64,000 nt of DNA from Accumulibacter sp. (GTDB lineage Bacteria > Pseudomonadota > Gammaproteobacteria > Burkholderiales > Rhodocyclaceae), in contig JACKLX010000001.1 of the NCBI GenBank assembly GCA_024235695.1, positions 310,001 to 374,000 on the forward strand, in the 5' to 3' direction. Each line of letters starts with the position of its first letter. Within the stretch, counting starts at the first letter, position 1. This document shows positions 43,849 to 52,477 of the stretch, one piece after another. The notes below the pieces were generated by a model. It made no database searches, had not been told where the DNA came from, and was given only the letters and a program-made list of their open reading frames with translations. The translations under genes and the position numbers were made by a program.

Positions 43849-45933
43849 CTAGCGCCCACTCTTCTTTGGCGATGCGCTGGCGGGCGGAATGCTCACCGCC
43901 ACGGCCTGCTCGAGCAACGGCCAGACGCCGCGCTCGAGCGCCCGGCTGCCATCGAAAACCAGCCAGCTCTGGCTGCCATAGTGCGGCAGCGGCCGTAGCA
44001 GTGCGCGCAAGGCGGTCGCGTCGCGCGCCGAAACGACCGCCAGCGGCGGCGCCCCTGCCTGCTCGGCAAGAGTCCACACTTGCGCCGTTCCCCGCCTGGC
44101 GAGATTCTCTGGCCGCGCCGGCAGCCTGGCCGCGGTCAGCACGGTGTCAACATCGGCGTGCAGGCCGACCAGCAGCACCGGTGTCGAGCCTTCCCGAAGA
44201 TCGTCCGGGGAAATCTCCCGCGGCGACACTTCGAAAATCCTGGTGGCCAGTTCCGCCGCCGCCTCGCGGGCCTCGGCACCTGCCGATGCCTGCAGCAGGC
44301 GCGGTGCGCGCGCGACGATCCACTGGCGAAGAATCGGCGGTAGCTGGTTGGCGTCGAGCAGTCGCCACAGCCGCAACTCGGGGTCCACGAGCAGCGACTG
44401 CGGCTGGCGATCACTGCTCAGCGTCACCGTCTGCCGCAACTGGTCTACCTCGACGACGCGGCTCTCGGCGCCTTCGCCGTCGACCAGCTCGATCGGCAGC
44501 CGCAGCGAGTAGGCCGGTGCGCTCTGCGTCACCTCGATCTCCAGGCGGTAGCCGCCGGCGTCGTTCGCCTGCGCCCTGGCGCGGCTGACCTGCGGCGCTG
44601 GTGCGCCGCTGCGCGACAGCCACTGCCCGAAAAAGACCGCCAGCGACCGGCCCGAGGCGTGCTCGAATGCCCGTTGCAGGTCGCTCCAGCCGGCGACTCG
44701 AAAGCGCTGCTGACGCCAGAAGGTCTGCAGGCCGCTGTGGAAATTCTCTTCGCCAACGAGGTCGCGCAGCATCACGAAAACCATCGCCGCCTTGCCGTAG
44801 CCGACTGCTGCCGCGGCGCCGTGCGTTCGCGAGCGAAAGGCGCTCAGCGGTTGCCGGCTGGCGGCCGGCAGCGCTGCGAAGTCGCGCAGCCAGGCGAGCC
44901 GCAGCGCGCGTGCAGCCGCAGCCGATTCTTGCTCCTTGTAGCTGTAGTCGGCCATGAAGGTGGTCAGGCCTTCGGCCCAGTTGCCGCTCGCGTAGTCGAC
45001 ATAGACGCCGTTGCCCCACCAGTTGTGAAGGATTTCGTGGCCCAGCGACGTCGCGCGAATGAATGGCAGCTTGAGTACCTCGGCGCCCAGATAGGTCAGC
45101 GTCGGCATGCCGAAGCCGGTCGGCAACGGGCTGGCCACCACCGAGAAGGCGCTGAACGGGTAGGGGCCGATCACCTGCGAGTAGTGCACGAGATGGTTCG
45201 CGGATTCGTCCAGGTAGCTGTCGGCCAGGCCGGCGATCCGCTCGAGCTCGCGCGTGAAATAGGTGCGCAGGCGCAAGGGTTCGGCACCGCTGCGGGCGAC
45301 CATCTTCTCGCGAACGATCCACGGGCCGGCCATTAGGTCGATGCCGTCGGCGGGATGTGAGAACTCGAAGCTGGCGCGATAGCGGTCGCCGGTCGCTGCC
45401 GGAATCTCCTCGTCGACCAGGCGGCCGGCGACCAGCGCTCGCTGGTCGCCGGCAACGCTCAGCCTGACCCGGTAGCTGAACAGCTCGGCCGGCTGTGGAT
45501 ACCAGGCGCTGCCCGCGGGCAGGAAGCTGCCGGCGACGCCGGCCATCGGCGGCAGCCGGCGCAAGACCTGGCGGTGATCCAGGCCGACGTCGAGGGCCGG
45601 CAGTGTGCCCTGATATTCGACGCGCAGCGTCGAGCTGCCAGCCGGCAACTGCAGCAGCCAATGCCGCCGATCGCCCTGCCGACCCATGGCGACGATCGCC
45701 AGCGGCCGACCGTCAGCCGCCGCCGCGGTGACCCCCAGCGACTCGTGCAAGGCAAAGGCGAAGCGTCTTTCGCCGGGCCTGAGCACGGCGACCACCTGCA
45801 GGTGGCGGCTGGCGGGATCAAGGTCGACGTCGAGCGCCAGATGCGGTGGCGGGGCGCCAGGCGCTGCCGCTGCAGGTAACGCCGGCGCCAGCCACGCCAG
45901 CAGCAGTAGAGCGACCAGGCGCCCGGCGCTCAT
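43849..45933 (-). CDS. M1-family zinc metallopeptidase, secreted
   Basis: A 694-residue protein with signal peptide (about 1-24, PAAAA). Zinc motif HEILH at 299-303 with the third ligand E321 in NWAEGLTT, a spacing of 17 residues between the second H and E. That is one less than aminopeptidase N but seen in the GNWAEG subgroup. The GAMEN exopeptidase motif is not obvious: the corresponding stretch is around GFGMPTLTYL. Activity may therefore differ from classical aminopeptidases. The ATG overlaps the stop of the ChaN-PDZ gene (ATGA), so they are coupled. The longer frame upstream is non-coding. Confidence 0.85.
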   Translation of the reverse strand: MSAGRLVALLLLAWLAPALPAAAAPGAPPPHLALDVDLDPASRHLQVVAVLRPGERRFAFALHESLGVTAAAADGRPLAIVAMGRQGDRRHWLLQLPAGSSTLRVEYQGTLPALDVGLDHRQVLRRLPPMAGVAGSFLPAGSAWYPQPAELFSYRVRLSVAGDQRALVAGRLVDEEIPAATGDRYRASFEFSHPADGIDLMAGPWIVREKMVARSGAEPLRLRTYFTRELERIAGLADSYLDESANHLVHYSQVIGPYPFSAFSVVASPLPTGFGMPTLTYLGAEVLKLPFIRATSLGHEILHNWWGNGVYVDYASGNWAEGLTTFMADYSYKEQESAAAARALRLAWLRDFAALPAASRQPLSAFRSRTHGAAAAVGYGKAAMVFVMLRDLVGEENFHSGLQTFWRQQRFRVAGWSDLQRAFEHASGRSLAVFFGQWLSRSGAPAPQVSRARAQANDAGGYRLEIEVTQSAPAYSLRLPIELVDGEGAESRVVEVDQLRQTVTLSSDRQPQSLLVDPELRLWRLLDANQLPPILRQWIVARAPRLLQASAGAEAREAAAELATRIFEVSPREISPDDLREGSTPVLLVGLHADVDTVLTAARLPARPENLARRGTAQVWTLAEQAGAPPLAVVSARDATALRALLRPLPHYGSQSWLVFDGSRALERGVWPLLEQAVAVSIPPASASPKKSGR

Positions 45934-47171
45934 CGCGTCGCCGGGAACTTGACCAGCACTTCGATCCTGCTGCCGGTGCGTTCGATCTGCAGCGGCAACC
46001 AGGTTCCCGGTGGCTGCTGCTGGATCGCCAGCAGCAGCGACGACATCCCGGCCAGCGGCCGGCCGGCGACTTCCATTACCCGGTCGCCACTCTGCAGACC
46101 GCTTTGCTCGGCCAGGCTGCCCTTGGCGACGTTGACGATCGCCACGGCGCCGGCCTGAGTCTCGAGCGTGACGCCGAGCCGCGGTGGCTGGTCTGGCGAC
46201 GGTGGCTTCGCCGGGATCGCGAACACCGCGTCGGCGACTCCGGGCCGCAGCTCGTCGCAATCGCTGCCGGCCGTTGTCGGCAGCAGCACGCCGATCGAGT
46301 CGACGCCGAGATCGCGCAACTGGTGGGGAACGCCGTACCCGAAGCGCAGGTGACCGCTGCCGATGATGCCGATGACCAGCGGCCTGGCGTCGGCCGCGGG
46401 TGACAATGCCCGAGCAGCCAGCACTTCCGCCATCGCCCGGTCCCACGCCAGCTGCGAATCGACGAAGTTGGCGAAGGCCGCTTCAGCAGCATGCTGCTTG
46501 CCTGCCTTGCCTTTCATCTCGCGATGCTGGTCGTGGATCTCGCGCAGGAACTTGCGGTAGGCCGCGCTCGCCGGCGCCGGCTCGCCGACGCCTTCGCGCT
46601 CGGCGACCGGCACCGCGCTCCAGCCAGCCGCGGCGACCTTGCGCGTCAGCTGCCGGTCGATATTCAGCGCCAGCATCGGAATCCGGTTCAGGCGCGCGAA
46701 CTGGAACAGCGGCAGATAGAGTTCCGGCGGCTGATTCCAGACCTCCTCCCACTCCGACCGGGCAAGGAACTCCTTGACGCTCAGTTCGCCGGCCACCCAG
46801 CGATCGAGCACCGGCTGCAGCCGGCGGGGAAACATCTCGAAGCCGATCACCATTGCCGGTCGCCGCGCGTGCAGCCCGGCAAGAACCTGCAGCTGCCACT
46901 GGTGATGGTCGGCGTCGTCGTGCTGCTCGCCGAGGAGAATGACGTCGCGTCCGACCAGCGCGTCGACCACCTCGCGACTGTTCGCGGGTCGCGCCTGACG
47001 ACCTTCGAATAGACTCCAGCTGGCCGTCGGCAAGCAGCTGCTGGCGGCGGGCGGTGCCTGGCTCGTCACGCTGCCGGCAGCGAAGCTGTCGGCCAGCAGC
47101 ACGCCGACGGCGGTGACCAGCACCGTCGCCAACAACGTCAGCAGCATTCGGGGAAGCGATAGTACGGTCAT
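45930..47171 (-). CDS. ChaN-like (Tiki superfamily) protein with C-terminal PDZ domain
   Basis: A 413-residue protein with an N-terminal signal or anchor (about 1-30). A ChaN/DUF399 domain (about 60-300) has DVILLGEQHDDADHHQWQLQ, VIGFEMFPRRLQPVLDRW and IGSGHLRFGYGVPHQLRDLG. A C-terminal PDZ domain (about 325-410) has RLGVTLETQAGAVAIVNV and SGLQSGDRVMEVAG. ChaN proteins bind haem; related TIKI proteins are metalloproteases of the GEQH type. No lipobox is visible near the N-terminus. It is translationally coupled to the M1 peptidase, suggesting shared envelope proteolysis. Confidence 0.85.
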   Translation of the reverse strand: MTVLSLPRMLLTLLATVLVTAVGVLLADSFAAGSVTSQAPPAASSCLPTASWSLFEGRQARPANSREVVDALVGRDVILLGEQHDDADHHQWQLQVLAGLHARRPAMVIGFEMFPRRLQPVLDRWVAGELSVKEFLARSEWEEVWNQPPELYLPLFQFARLNRIPMLALNIDRQLTRKVAAAGWSAVPVAEREGVGEPAPASAAYRKFLREIHDQHREMKGKAGKQHAAEAAFANFVDSQLAWDRAMAEVLAARALSPAADARPLVIGIIGSGHLRFGYGVPHQLRDLGVDSIGVLLPTTAGSDCDELRPGVADAVFAIPAKPPSPDQPPRLGVTLETQAGAVAIVNVAKGSLAEQSGLQSGDRVMEVAGRPLAGMSSLLLAIQQQPPGTWLPLQIERTGSRIEVLVKFPATR

Positions 47172-47444
47172 CTGTTCGGCATCCGGATCCTGTCGGGTAG
47201 TGCGGCGTCGCCGTGCGCTCGCCGAGCGAAAGGCTGACCAGCCGCTTTTGTTCGCCAGGACGGCGTCGAGTTCCGGCCGGCGACGGTCCCATCATAGGTC
47301 AGAATGCCCCCGGCGACCCCTTGCCGCAGGCGCCGCCAACGGCGGCCACCGCCAGTCGTGGCCCGGCAGCCGCGCCGTCGGCCAGCGGAAAAGCGGCGAA
47401 GCTGTTATCTTCCGACGATCGCCAGCGCCGTCAAGAAGAAAGCC

Positions 47445-49538
47445 ATGTCCCAGACCATCCCGGCAGCCTCGCCGATGTCCAGCGCGACGCACAGCGTGCG
47501 CGGTGCCTGTCCGCACGATTGCCCCGACACCTGCGCGCTCGAAGTCACCGTCAGCGACGGTCGCGTCGTCCGCGTCGCCGGCGCTGTCGATCACGCGCCG
47601 ACTGCCGGCGCGCTATGCACCAAGGTCGCATTCTATCCCGAACGTATCCACCATCCCGACCGCCTGCTGTACCCCATGCGCCGGGTCGGAGGCAAGGGCC
47701 CCGGCGCCCGCTTCGAGCGGATCTCCTGGGAACGGGCCCTGGCGACGATTGCCGATCGCTTTCGCGCCATCGCCAGCGAACACGGTGCCGAAGCGATCGT
47801 CCCCTACAGCTACGCCGGCAACTCGGGTCTGCTCGGCTACGGGTCGATGGATCGACGCTTCTTCCACCGTCTCGGCGCCTCGCAGCTCGACCGGACGATC
47901 TGCGCCAGTGCCGGTGCTCTGGGCTATCGCGGGACCATCGGCGGCAGCGTCGGCTTCGACGTCGAGAACGTCGTCGACGCGCGGCTGATCATCATCTGGG
48001 GCAGCAACAGCGTCGTCTCCAACCTGCACTTCTGGCGCCTGGCGCAGGAAGCCAGGCGGCGCGGCGCGCGCCTGATCGCCATCGACCCCTGCCGCACGGC
48101 GACCGCCGACAAGTGCGACCAGCACCTCGCGCTGCTGCCGGGCACCGACAGCGCGCTGGCCTTCGGTTTGATGCACGTCTTGATCCGCGACGACCTGCTC
48201 GATCACGACTACATCGCGCGTTGCACGCTCGGTTTCGAGGCGCTGAAGGAACGCGCCATGCAGTACCCGCCGGTCCGTGTCGCGGCGATCTGCGGTATCG
48301 GCGAAGGCCAGGTCGAGCAGCTCGCGCAGGCCTACGGCAGCACCACTCCGGCGGCGATTCGTACCAACTACGGCATCAACCGCACCGCCGGCGGCGGCAT
48401 GGCCTTGCGCGCCGTCTCCTGCCTGCCGGCGTTGATCGGCGCCTGGCGTCATCCCGCCGGCGGCATCCTGCTCTCGAGCTCGGGCAATTACCCGGTCGCC
48501 ACCGCCGCGCTCGAGCGCCCCGAGCTGATGCCGACGCCGGCGCCGCGAACGATCAACATGAGCACCATCGGCCACGACCTGCTGCGCGCGCAGCCGCCGA
48601 TCAGGGCGCTGTTCGTCTACAACAGCAATCCGGTGGCGGTCGCGCCGCAGTCGGCCGAGGTGGTCGCCGGCTTCGCGCGCGCCGACCTGTTTACCGTCGT
48701 GCACGATCTCTTCCAGACCGATACCGCCGACTACGCCGATATCGTCCTGCCGGCAACCAGTCACATGGAGCAGCTCGACATCCACAAGTCGTATGGCCAC
48801 CTGCACGTGCAGGTCAATCAACCGGCAATCGCAGCGCTCGGCGAGGCGCTGCCCAATACCGAACTGTTTCGCCGGCTGGCCCGCCAGTTGGGCTTCAACG
48901 AACCGTGCTTTGCCGACAGCGACGAAGACCTGTGCCGCCAGGCGTTCGATTGGAACGACCCGCGCATGGCCGGGCTATCGTGGGACAAGCTCAAGCTGGC
49001 AGGCCATGCCCGTCTGAATCTGCCGCGCGGTGCGGCGCCGTTCGCCGAGGGTGGCTTCCCGACGCCTTCCGGGAAATGCGAGTTCACCAGCGAGACGATG
49101 GCCAGCCTGGGACTCGACCCGCTGCCCGACTTCGTCGCGCCGCGCGAATGGCGGCAAAGTCCGTTGGCGGCAGAGTTTCCGCTGGCGCTGATCACGCCGC
49201 CAGCGCGCAATTTCCTCAACACCAGCTTTGCCAACTCGTCGCGTTTCCTGGCCCAGGAGAAATCGCCGACGGTGCACCTCCATCCGGTCGACGCCGCCCC
49301 CCGTGCGATCGTCGACGGCGTCACGGTGCGCGTCTTCAATCACCGCGGCGAATTCCGGGCGCGCGCCGTGGTCAGCGACCGGCCGCGGCCCGGCGTTGCC
49401 ATGGCGACGTCGATCTGGTGGCGCAAGCTGTCGCCCGACGGCCGCAACTGCAACCAGGTCACCAGCCAGGCACTCACCGACATGGGCGGTGGCGCGACTT
49501 TCTACGACTGCCTGGTCGAGATCGCCCGCGCCGATTGA
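47445..49538 (+). CDS. Molybdopterin oxidoreductase (DMSO reductase family), cytoplasmic
   Basis: A 697-residue catalytic subunit. The N-terminal [4Fe-4S] cysteines are C22, C26, C30 (CPHDCPDTC) and C58. C153 in DRTICASAGALGYRGTIGG aligns with the molybdenum-ligand cysteine of the NapA-like group. The molybdopterin domains follow (IWGSNSVVSNLHFWRL; ALFVYNSNPVAVAPQ) and the C-terminal dinucleotide-binding domain is present. No Tat signal is seen, so it is predicted cytoplasmic. No electron-transfer or membrane subunit is adjacent, so the partner and substrate are unknown. ATG 47445 follows AAGAAAG. Confidence 0.88.
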   Translation: MSQTIPAASPMSSATHSVRGACPHDCPDTCALEVTVSDGRVVRVAGAVDHAPTAGALCTKVAFYPERIHHPDRLLYPMRRVGGKGPGARFERISWERALATIADRFRAIASEHGAEAIVPYSYAGNSGLLGYGSMDRRFFHRLGASQLDRTICASAGALGYRGTIGGSVGFDVENVVDARLIIIWGSNSVVSNLHFWRLAQEARRRGARLIAIDPCRTATADKCDQHLALLPGTDSALAFGLMHVLIRDDLLDHDYIARCTLGFEALKERAMQYPPVRVAAICGIGEGQVEQLAQAYGSTTPAAIRTNYGINRTAGGGMALRAVSCLPALIGAWRHPAGGILLSSSGNYPVATAALERPELMPTPAPRTINMSTIGHDLLRAQPPIRALFVYNSNPVAVAPQSAEVVAGFARADLFTVVHDLFQTDTADYADIVLPATSHMEQLDIHKSYGHLHVQVNQPAIAALGEALPNTELFRRLARQLGFNEPCFADSDEDLCRQAFDWNDPRMAGLSWDKLKLAGHARLNLPRGAAPFAEGGFPTPSGKCEFTSETMASLGLDPLPDFVAPREWRQSPLAAEFPLALITPPARNFLNTSFANSSRFLAQEKSPTVHLHPVDAAPRAIVDGVTVRVFNHRGEFRARAVVSDRPRPGVAMATSIWWRKLSPDGRNCNQVTSQALTDMGGGATFYDCLVEIARAD

Positions 49539-49590
49539 GCGCGCGCGTATCGGCGGCAGGCGGATGGCAGCCGCAGTCAGCCCGCAGTCC

Positions 49591-50226
49591 TCAGTCGGTT
49601 TTCGGTCGGGTGCTCAGGCAGTCGGGGACGCACAGGTGCCAGTGGATGACCGCCGCGCGAAAGCCGAAGATGCTCAGGACGCAGACGATGCCGGCGAGCG
49701 AACGGTGTTGCGGCAGATACGCCATGGCCACCACGAACAGCGTGCAGCCGAACAATACCGGCACGGCGTAGAGCTCGCGCGACATCAGGAGGTTCTGGCG
49801 TCCCGCCAGCACGTCACGAATCAGGCCGCCGCCGATGGCGGTGATGATCCCCAGCAGAACCGGTGCAAGTGGCAAGCCGAACTGCAGCGTCCACACCTTG
49901 TCGGCGGCCTGGATGGCGAACAGCGCCACCGCCAGGCCGTCGATGTACAGCAGCAGGCGGTACATCTCCTTGCGCGTGAACAGCGGTTGCGCGACGAAAG
50001 CCGCGACGCTTGCCGCGAGAGCGACCCACAGGTAGTTGAGATCGGCCGACCAGAACACCGGCACGCCGAGGATGATGTCGCGCAGCGTCCCGCCGCCGAT
50101 CGCCGTGACGATGCCCATCACGCAGACGCCGAAGAGGTCGATGCCCTTGGGCGCCACGGCGAGCACAGCGGTGACCGCGAAAGCCGCCGTCCCGGCCATT
50201 CCGATTGCGTAGTTCAGTGATTCCAT
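49591..50226 (-). CDS. TRIC/UPF0126 family membrane protein
   Basis: A 211-residue protein with about seven membrane helices and the duplicated family motif: IVTAIGGGTLRDIILG and IITAIGGGLIRDVLAG. Prokaryotic TRIC proteins are homotrimeric cation channels; some UPF0126 members are linked to glycine uptake. ATG 50226 gives MESLNYAIGMAGTAAFAVTA. It converges with the molybdoenzyme gene. Confidence 0.9.
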   Translation of the reverse strand: MESLNYAIGMAGTAAFAVTAVLAVAPKGIDLFGVCVMGIVTAIGGGTLRDIILGVPVFWSADLNYLWVALAASVAAFVAQPLFTRKEMYRLLLYIDGLAVALFAIQAADKVWTLQFGLPLAPVLLGIITAIGGGLIRDVLAGRQNLLMSRELYAVPVLFGCTLFVVAMAYLPQHRSLAGIVCVLSIFGFRAAVIHWHLCVPDCLSTRPKTD

Positions 50227-50361
50227 TTCGTTTCCACGCCTCGTTACCGGGTGCACGCCGGCGGGCGAGCGTCGGGGCCCGGCCGAGGCTTGCGACGTGG
50301 CGGCCGAGCACTGGTCTGCGGCCATTGGCCAGCCTTGGCCGGCAGACCACGGCCAAGCAAG

Positions 50362-50383
50362 AAGCCACTCCGGAGAATGGCTT
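50362..50383 (-). terminator. Hairpin downstream of the tRNA gene
   Basis: AAGCCA (50362-50367) and TGGCTT (50378-50383) pair around CTCCGGAGAA, which is itself partly self-complementary. It lies 19 bp beyond the tRNA 3' end on the minus strand and may stop transcription, though the following T-run is weak. Confidence 0.4.
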
Positions 50384-50402
50384 GACTGCCCGCTTTTCCC
50401 GG

Positions 50403-50473
50403 TGCCCCCGGTCGGAATCGAACCAACACCTGATGATTACAAATCAACTGCACGACCTTCATGCTACGGGGGC
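50403..50473 (-). tRNA. tRNA-Thr (anticodon TGT), atypical
   Basis: The minus strand folds as a cloverleaf of 71 nt. The acceptor is GCCCCCG/CGGGGGC (7 perfect pairs), the D stem GCAT/GTGC with a 7-nt loop containing GG. The anticodon arm is GTTGA-TTTGTAA-TCATC with anticodon TGT. The variable loop has 4 nt and the T arm is GTTGG-TTCGATT-CCGAC. The discriminator is A. The anticodon stem has one T-T mismatch (second pair). The D loop is short and the usual AGCTCAG stretch is missing. CCA is not encoded (CCG follows). Divergent for a bacterial tRNA-Thr(TGT), but the fold holds. Confidence 0.8.
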
Positions 50474-50656
50474 GAATGCGGCATGACGAGGCGCCGATTA
50501 TAGCCGAAGCGACCCGCTGCTGTGGCGTCCCGGCAGCGACGGACAGTGCTCGCCGAGCACCCCGGGCTGCCAGGCGGCCTGGCGATTGCAGGCGTTCTTT
50601 CGCAGGCGCGGTGCCGCTGATAGAATGGCCCGACTTCAGCGCCGCGGTGGAAATCC

Positions 50657-52471
50657 ATGCCAACCCTCTCGAACCCATCGGAAATTGCTCGCGAGGCCCT
50701 GCGGCTGCTGGCCAGCAGGCGCATGTCGCCGTCTCCCGACAATTATCGGGCGCTCTACCACGAGATTGCCGGCACCCCCGCCCATGCCGCGGCGCCTTTC
50801 CCGGAACGCGAACTGAAGGCCCTTCTGGGCTCGCTGCCCACCGACAAGCCGGCCCAGCAGAGGCTGGCCCGGCGCTTCGAGCAGGCCTTCAAGGGTAAGA
50901 GCTGGGATGAGCTGAAGCGTGGCCTGGCCGAATTGTTCGCGCAGCTCAGCAAGGAACAGGATCTGCCGTGGAGCGAGCTGTTCGGCGACTTCCTGCGGCA
51001 GTGGGAAGGCAAGCAGCTTGGCCTCACGCTGGCTCGCAAGCGTGAGGCGCTGGCGCGTGTGCTGGCCGGCGGTGCCGGCAACAGCGAGTTGCTGTTCACG
51101 CGCCTGCAGGGACTGGTCAAGTCGTGGTCGCTGAATGCGCCGGAAGCCGAGGAGATGCCGCTGGTCGAGGGCGAGCACGCTGCTGCCGCCAGTACGACTG
51201 CGGCGGTTGGCGCTGCTGCAGCCGACGCCGCGTCGGCTGCAGCAGCGCGGCCGACCAGCGAGTCGTCCGCCGAGTTGTCGGAAGAGCTGCGCGAAGTCTT
51301 CGCGTACACGCTTGACGTACTGATTCCGACCCAACTGCTGGATGAGCCCGAGCTCGCTGCCGATGCCAGGGCGCTGGCGCACAAGATTCGTACCGCCACC
51401 TCGCGGCCGGCGATGGATGGCCTGCAGGCGAGCGTCAAGCGTTTCGCTTTCCGCCTCGAATTGCTTGCCGAAGACCGTGCCGAACTGCGCAACGGACTTC
51501 TCAAACTGCTGCAATTGCTGATCGAAAACGTCGGTGAGCTGGTTGTCGAGGATCGCTGGCTGAGCGGGCAGATCGAGATCGTCCGCGACATCGTCGCCGG
51601 GCCCCTGAGCATCCGTTCGATCAGCGACGCCGAAAGCCGGCTCAAGGAGGTCATCTTCAAGCAGGGGCAGCTCAAGCACAGCCTCAACGAGGCGCGCGAA
51701 AACCTCAAGCAGATGCTGGCCGGCTTCGTCGATCACCTCGCCGAATTTGCCGATTCGACTTCCGAGTATCACGACAAGATCGAGGTCTGCGCCGACCGCA
51801 TCAGCAATGCCGAGGACATCTCGCAACTCGAGGACGTGCTGGCGGAAGTGATCCGCGAGACGCAGATCATCCAGCTCAACGCGCAGCGCTCGCGCGACGA
51901 ACTGCGGGCGGCGAAACAGAGCGTCGAGGAGGCCGAGAAGCGTATCGGCGAACTGCAGGCCGAGCTCGACAAGGCCAGCACGCTGGTTCGCCACGACCAG
52001 CTCACCGGTGCGCTCAACCGCCGTGGCCTCGAGGAAGCGTTCGCCAAGGAAACCGCGCGCTCGCAGCGCCGCAAGTCCACGCTGTGTGTCGCCCTGCTCG
52101 ACATCGACAATTTCAAGAAACTCAACGACTCGCTCGGTCACGACGCTGGCGACGCGGCGCTGATCCACCTGACGACGGTCATCCGCGAAACGATGCGGCC
52201 ACAGGATACGGTCGCCCGCTTCGGTGGCGAGGAGTTCATCATCCTCTTGCCCGACACGCCGCTCGAAGACGCGCAGACGGCAATCGTTCGCCTGCAGCGT
52301 GAACTGACCCGGCGCATCTTTCTGCACAACAACAATCGCCAGCTGATCACCTTCAGCGCCGGCCTGACCGACTTCCGGCCAGGCGATACGCAGATCACGG
52401 TCAGCAAACGTGCCGACGAGGCGATGTTTGCCGCCAAGCAGGCCGGCAAGAACCGGGTGATGATCGGCTGA
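50657..52471 (+). CDS. Diguanylate cyclase (GGDEF) with long helical N-terminus
   Basis: A 604-residue cytoplasmic protein. Residues about 1-430 are helical with an Ala-rich linker near 175-200 and a coiled coil (KQSVEEAEKRIGELQAELDK) before the GGDEF domain. The active site is GGEEF at 523-527. The allosteric inhibitory site RxxD is at 514-517, five residues ahead. It should make c-di-GMP and be product-inhibited. The N-terminal part (PDNYRALYHEIAG) has no named sensory domain that I recognise. A TAGAAT hexamer about 30 bp upstream may be its -10. Confidence 0.92.
   Translation: MPTLSNPSEIAREALRLLASRRMSPSPDNYRALYHEIAGTPAHAAAPFPERELKALLGSLPTDKPAQQRLARRFEQAFKGKSWDELKRGLAELFAQLSKEQDLPWSELFGDFLRQWEGKQLGLTLARKREALARVLAGGAGNSELLFTRLQGLVKSWSLNAPEAEEMPLVEGEHAAAASTTAAVGAAAADAASAAAARPTSESSAELSEELREVFAYTLDVLIPTQLLDEPELAADARALAHKIRTATSRPAMDGLQASVKRFAFRLELLAEDRAELRNGLLKLLQLLIENVGELVVEDRWLSGQIEIVRDIVAGPLSIRSISDAESRLKEVIFKQGQLKHSLNEARENLKQMLAGFVDHLAEFADSTSEYHDKIEVCADRISNAEDISQLEDVLAEVIRETQIIQLNAQRSRDELRAAKQSVEEAEKRIGELQAELDKASTLVRHDQLTGALNRRGLEEAFAKETARSQRRKSTLCVALLDIDNFKKLNDSLGHDAGDAALIHLTTVIRETMRPQDTVARFGGEEFIILLPDTPLEDAQTAIVRLQRELTRRIFLHNNNRQLITFSAGLTDFRPGDTQITVSKRADEAMFAAKQAGKNRVMIG
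51210..51248. repeat. Perfect 18-bp inverted repeat with a 3-base loop inside the diguanylate cyclase gene
   Basis: Bases 51210-51227 (starting GCGCTGCTGCAGCC) are the exact reverse complement of 51231-51248, around CCG. It encodes part of the Ala-rich linker. The length of a perfect stem in coding DNA is unusual. Confidence 0.9.
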
Positions 52472-52477
52472 AACGTT

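Noticed and set aside
47213-49771. An 852-residue plus-strand frame overlapping the molybdoenzyme gene
   Set aside because: It is shifted relative to the molybdoenzyme frame, is extremely Arg/Pro-rich and matches no family, while the other frame has complete cofactor motifs.
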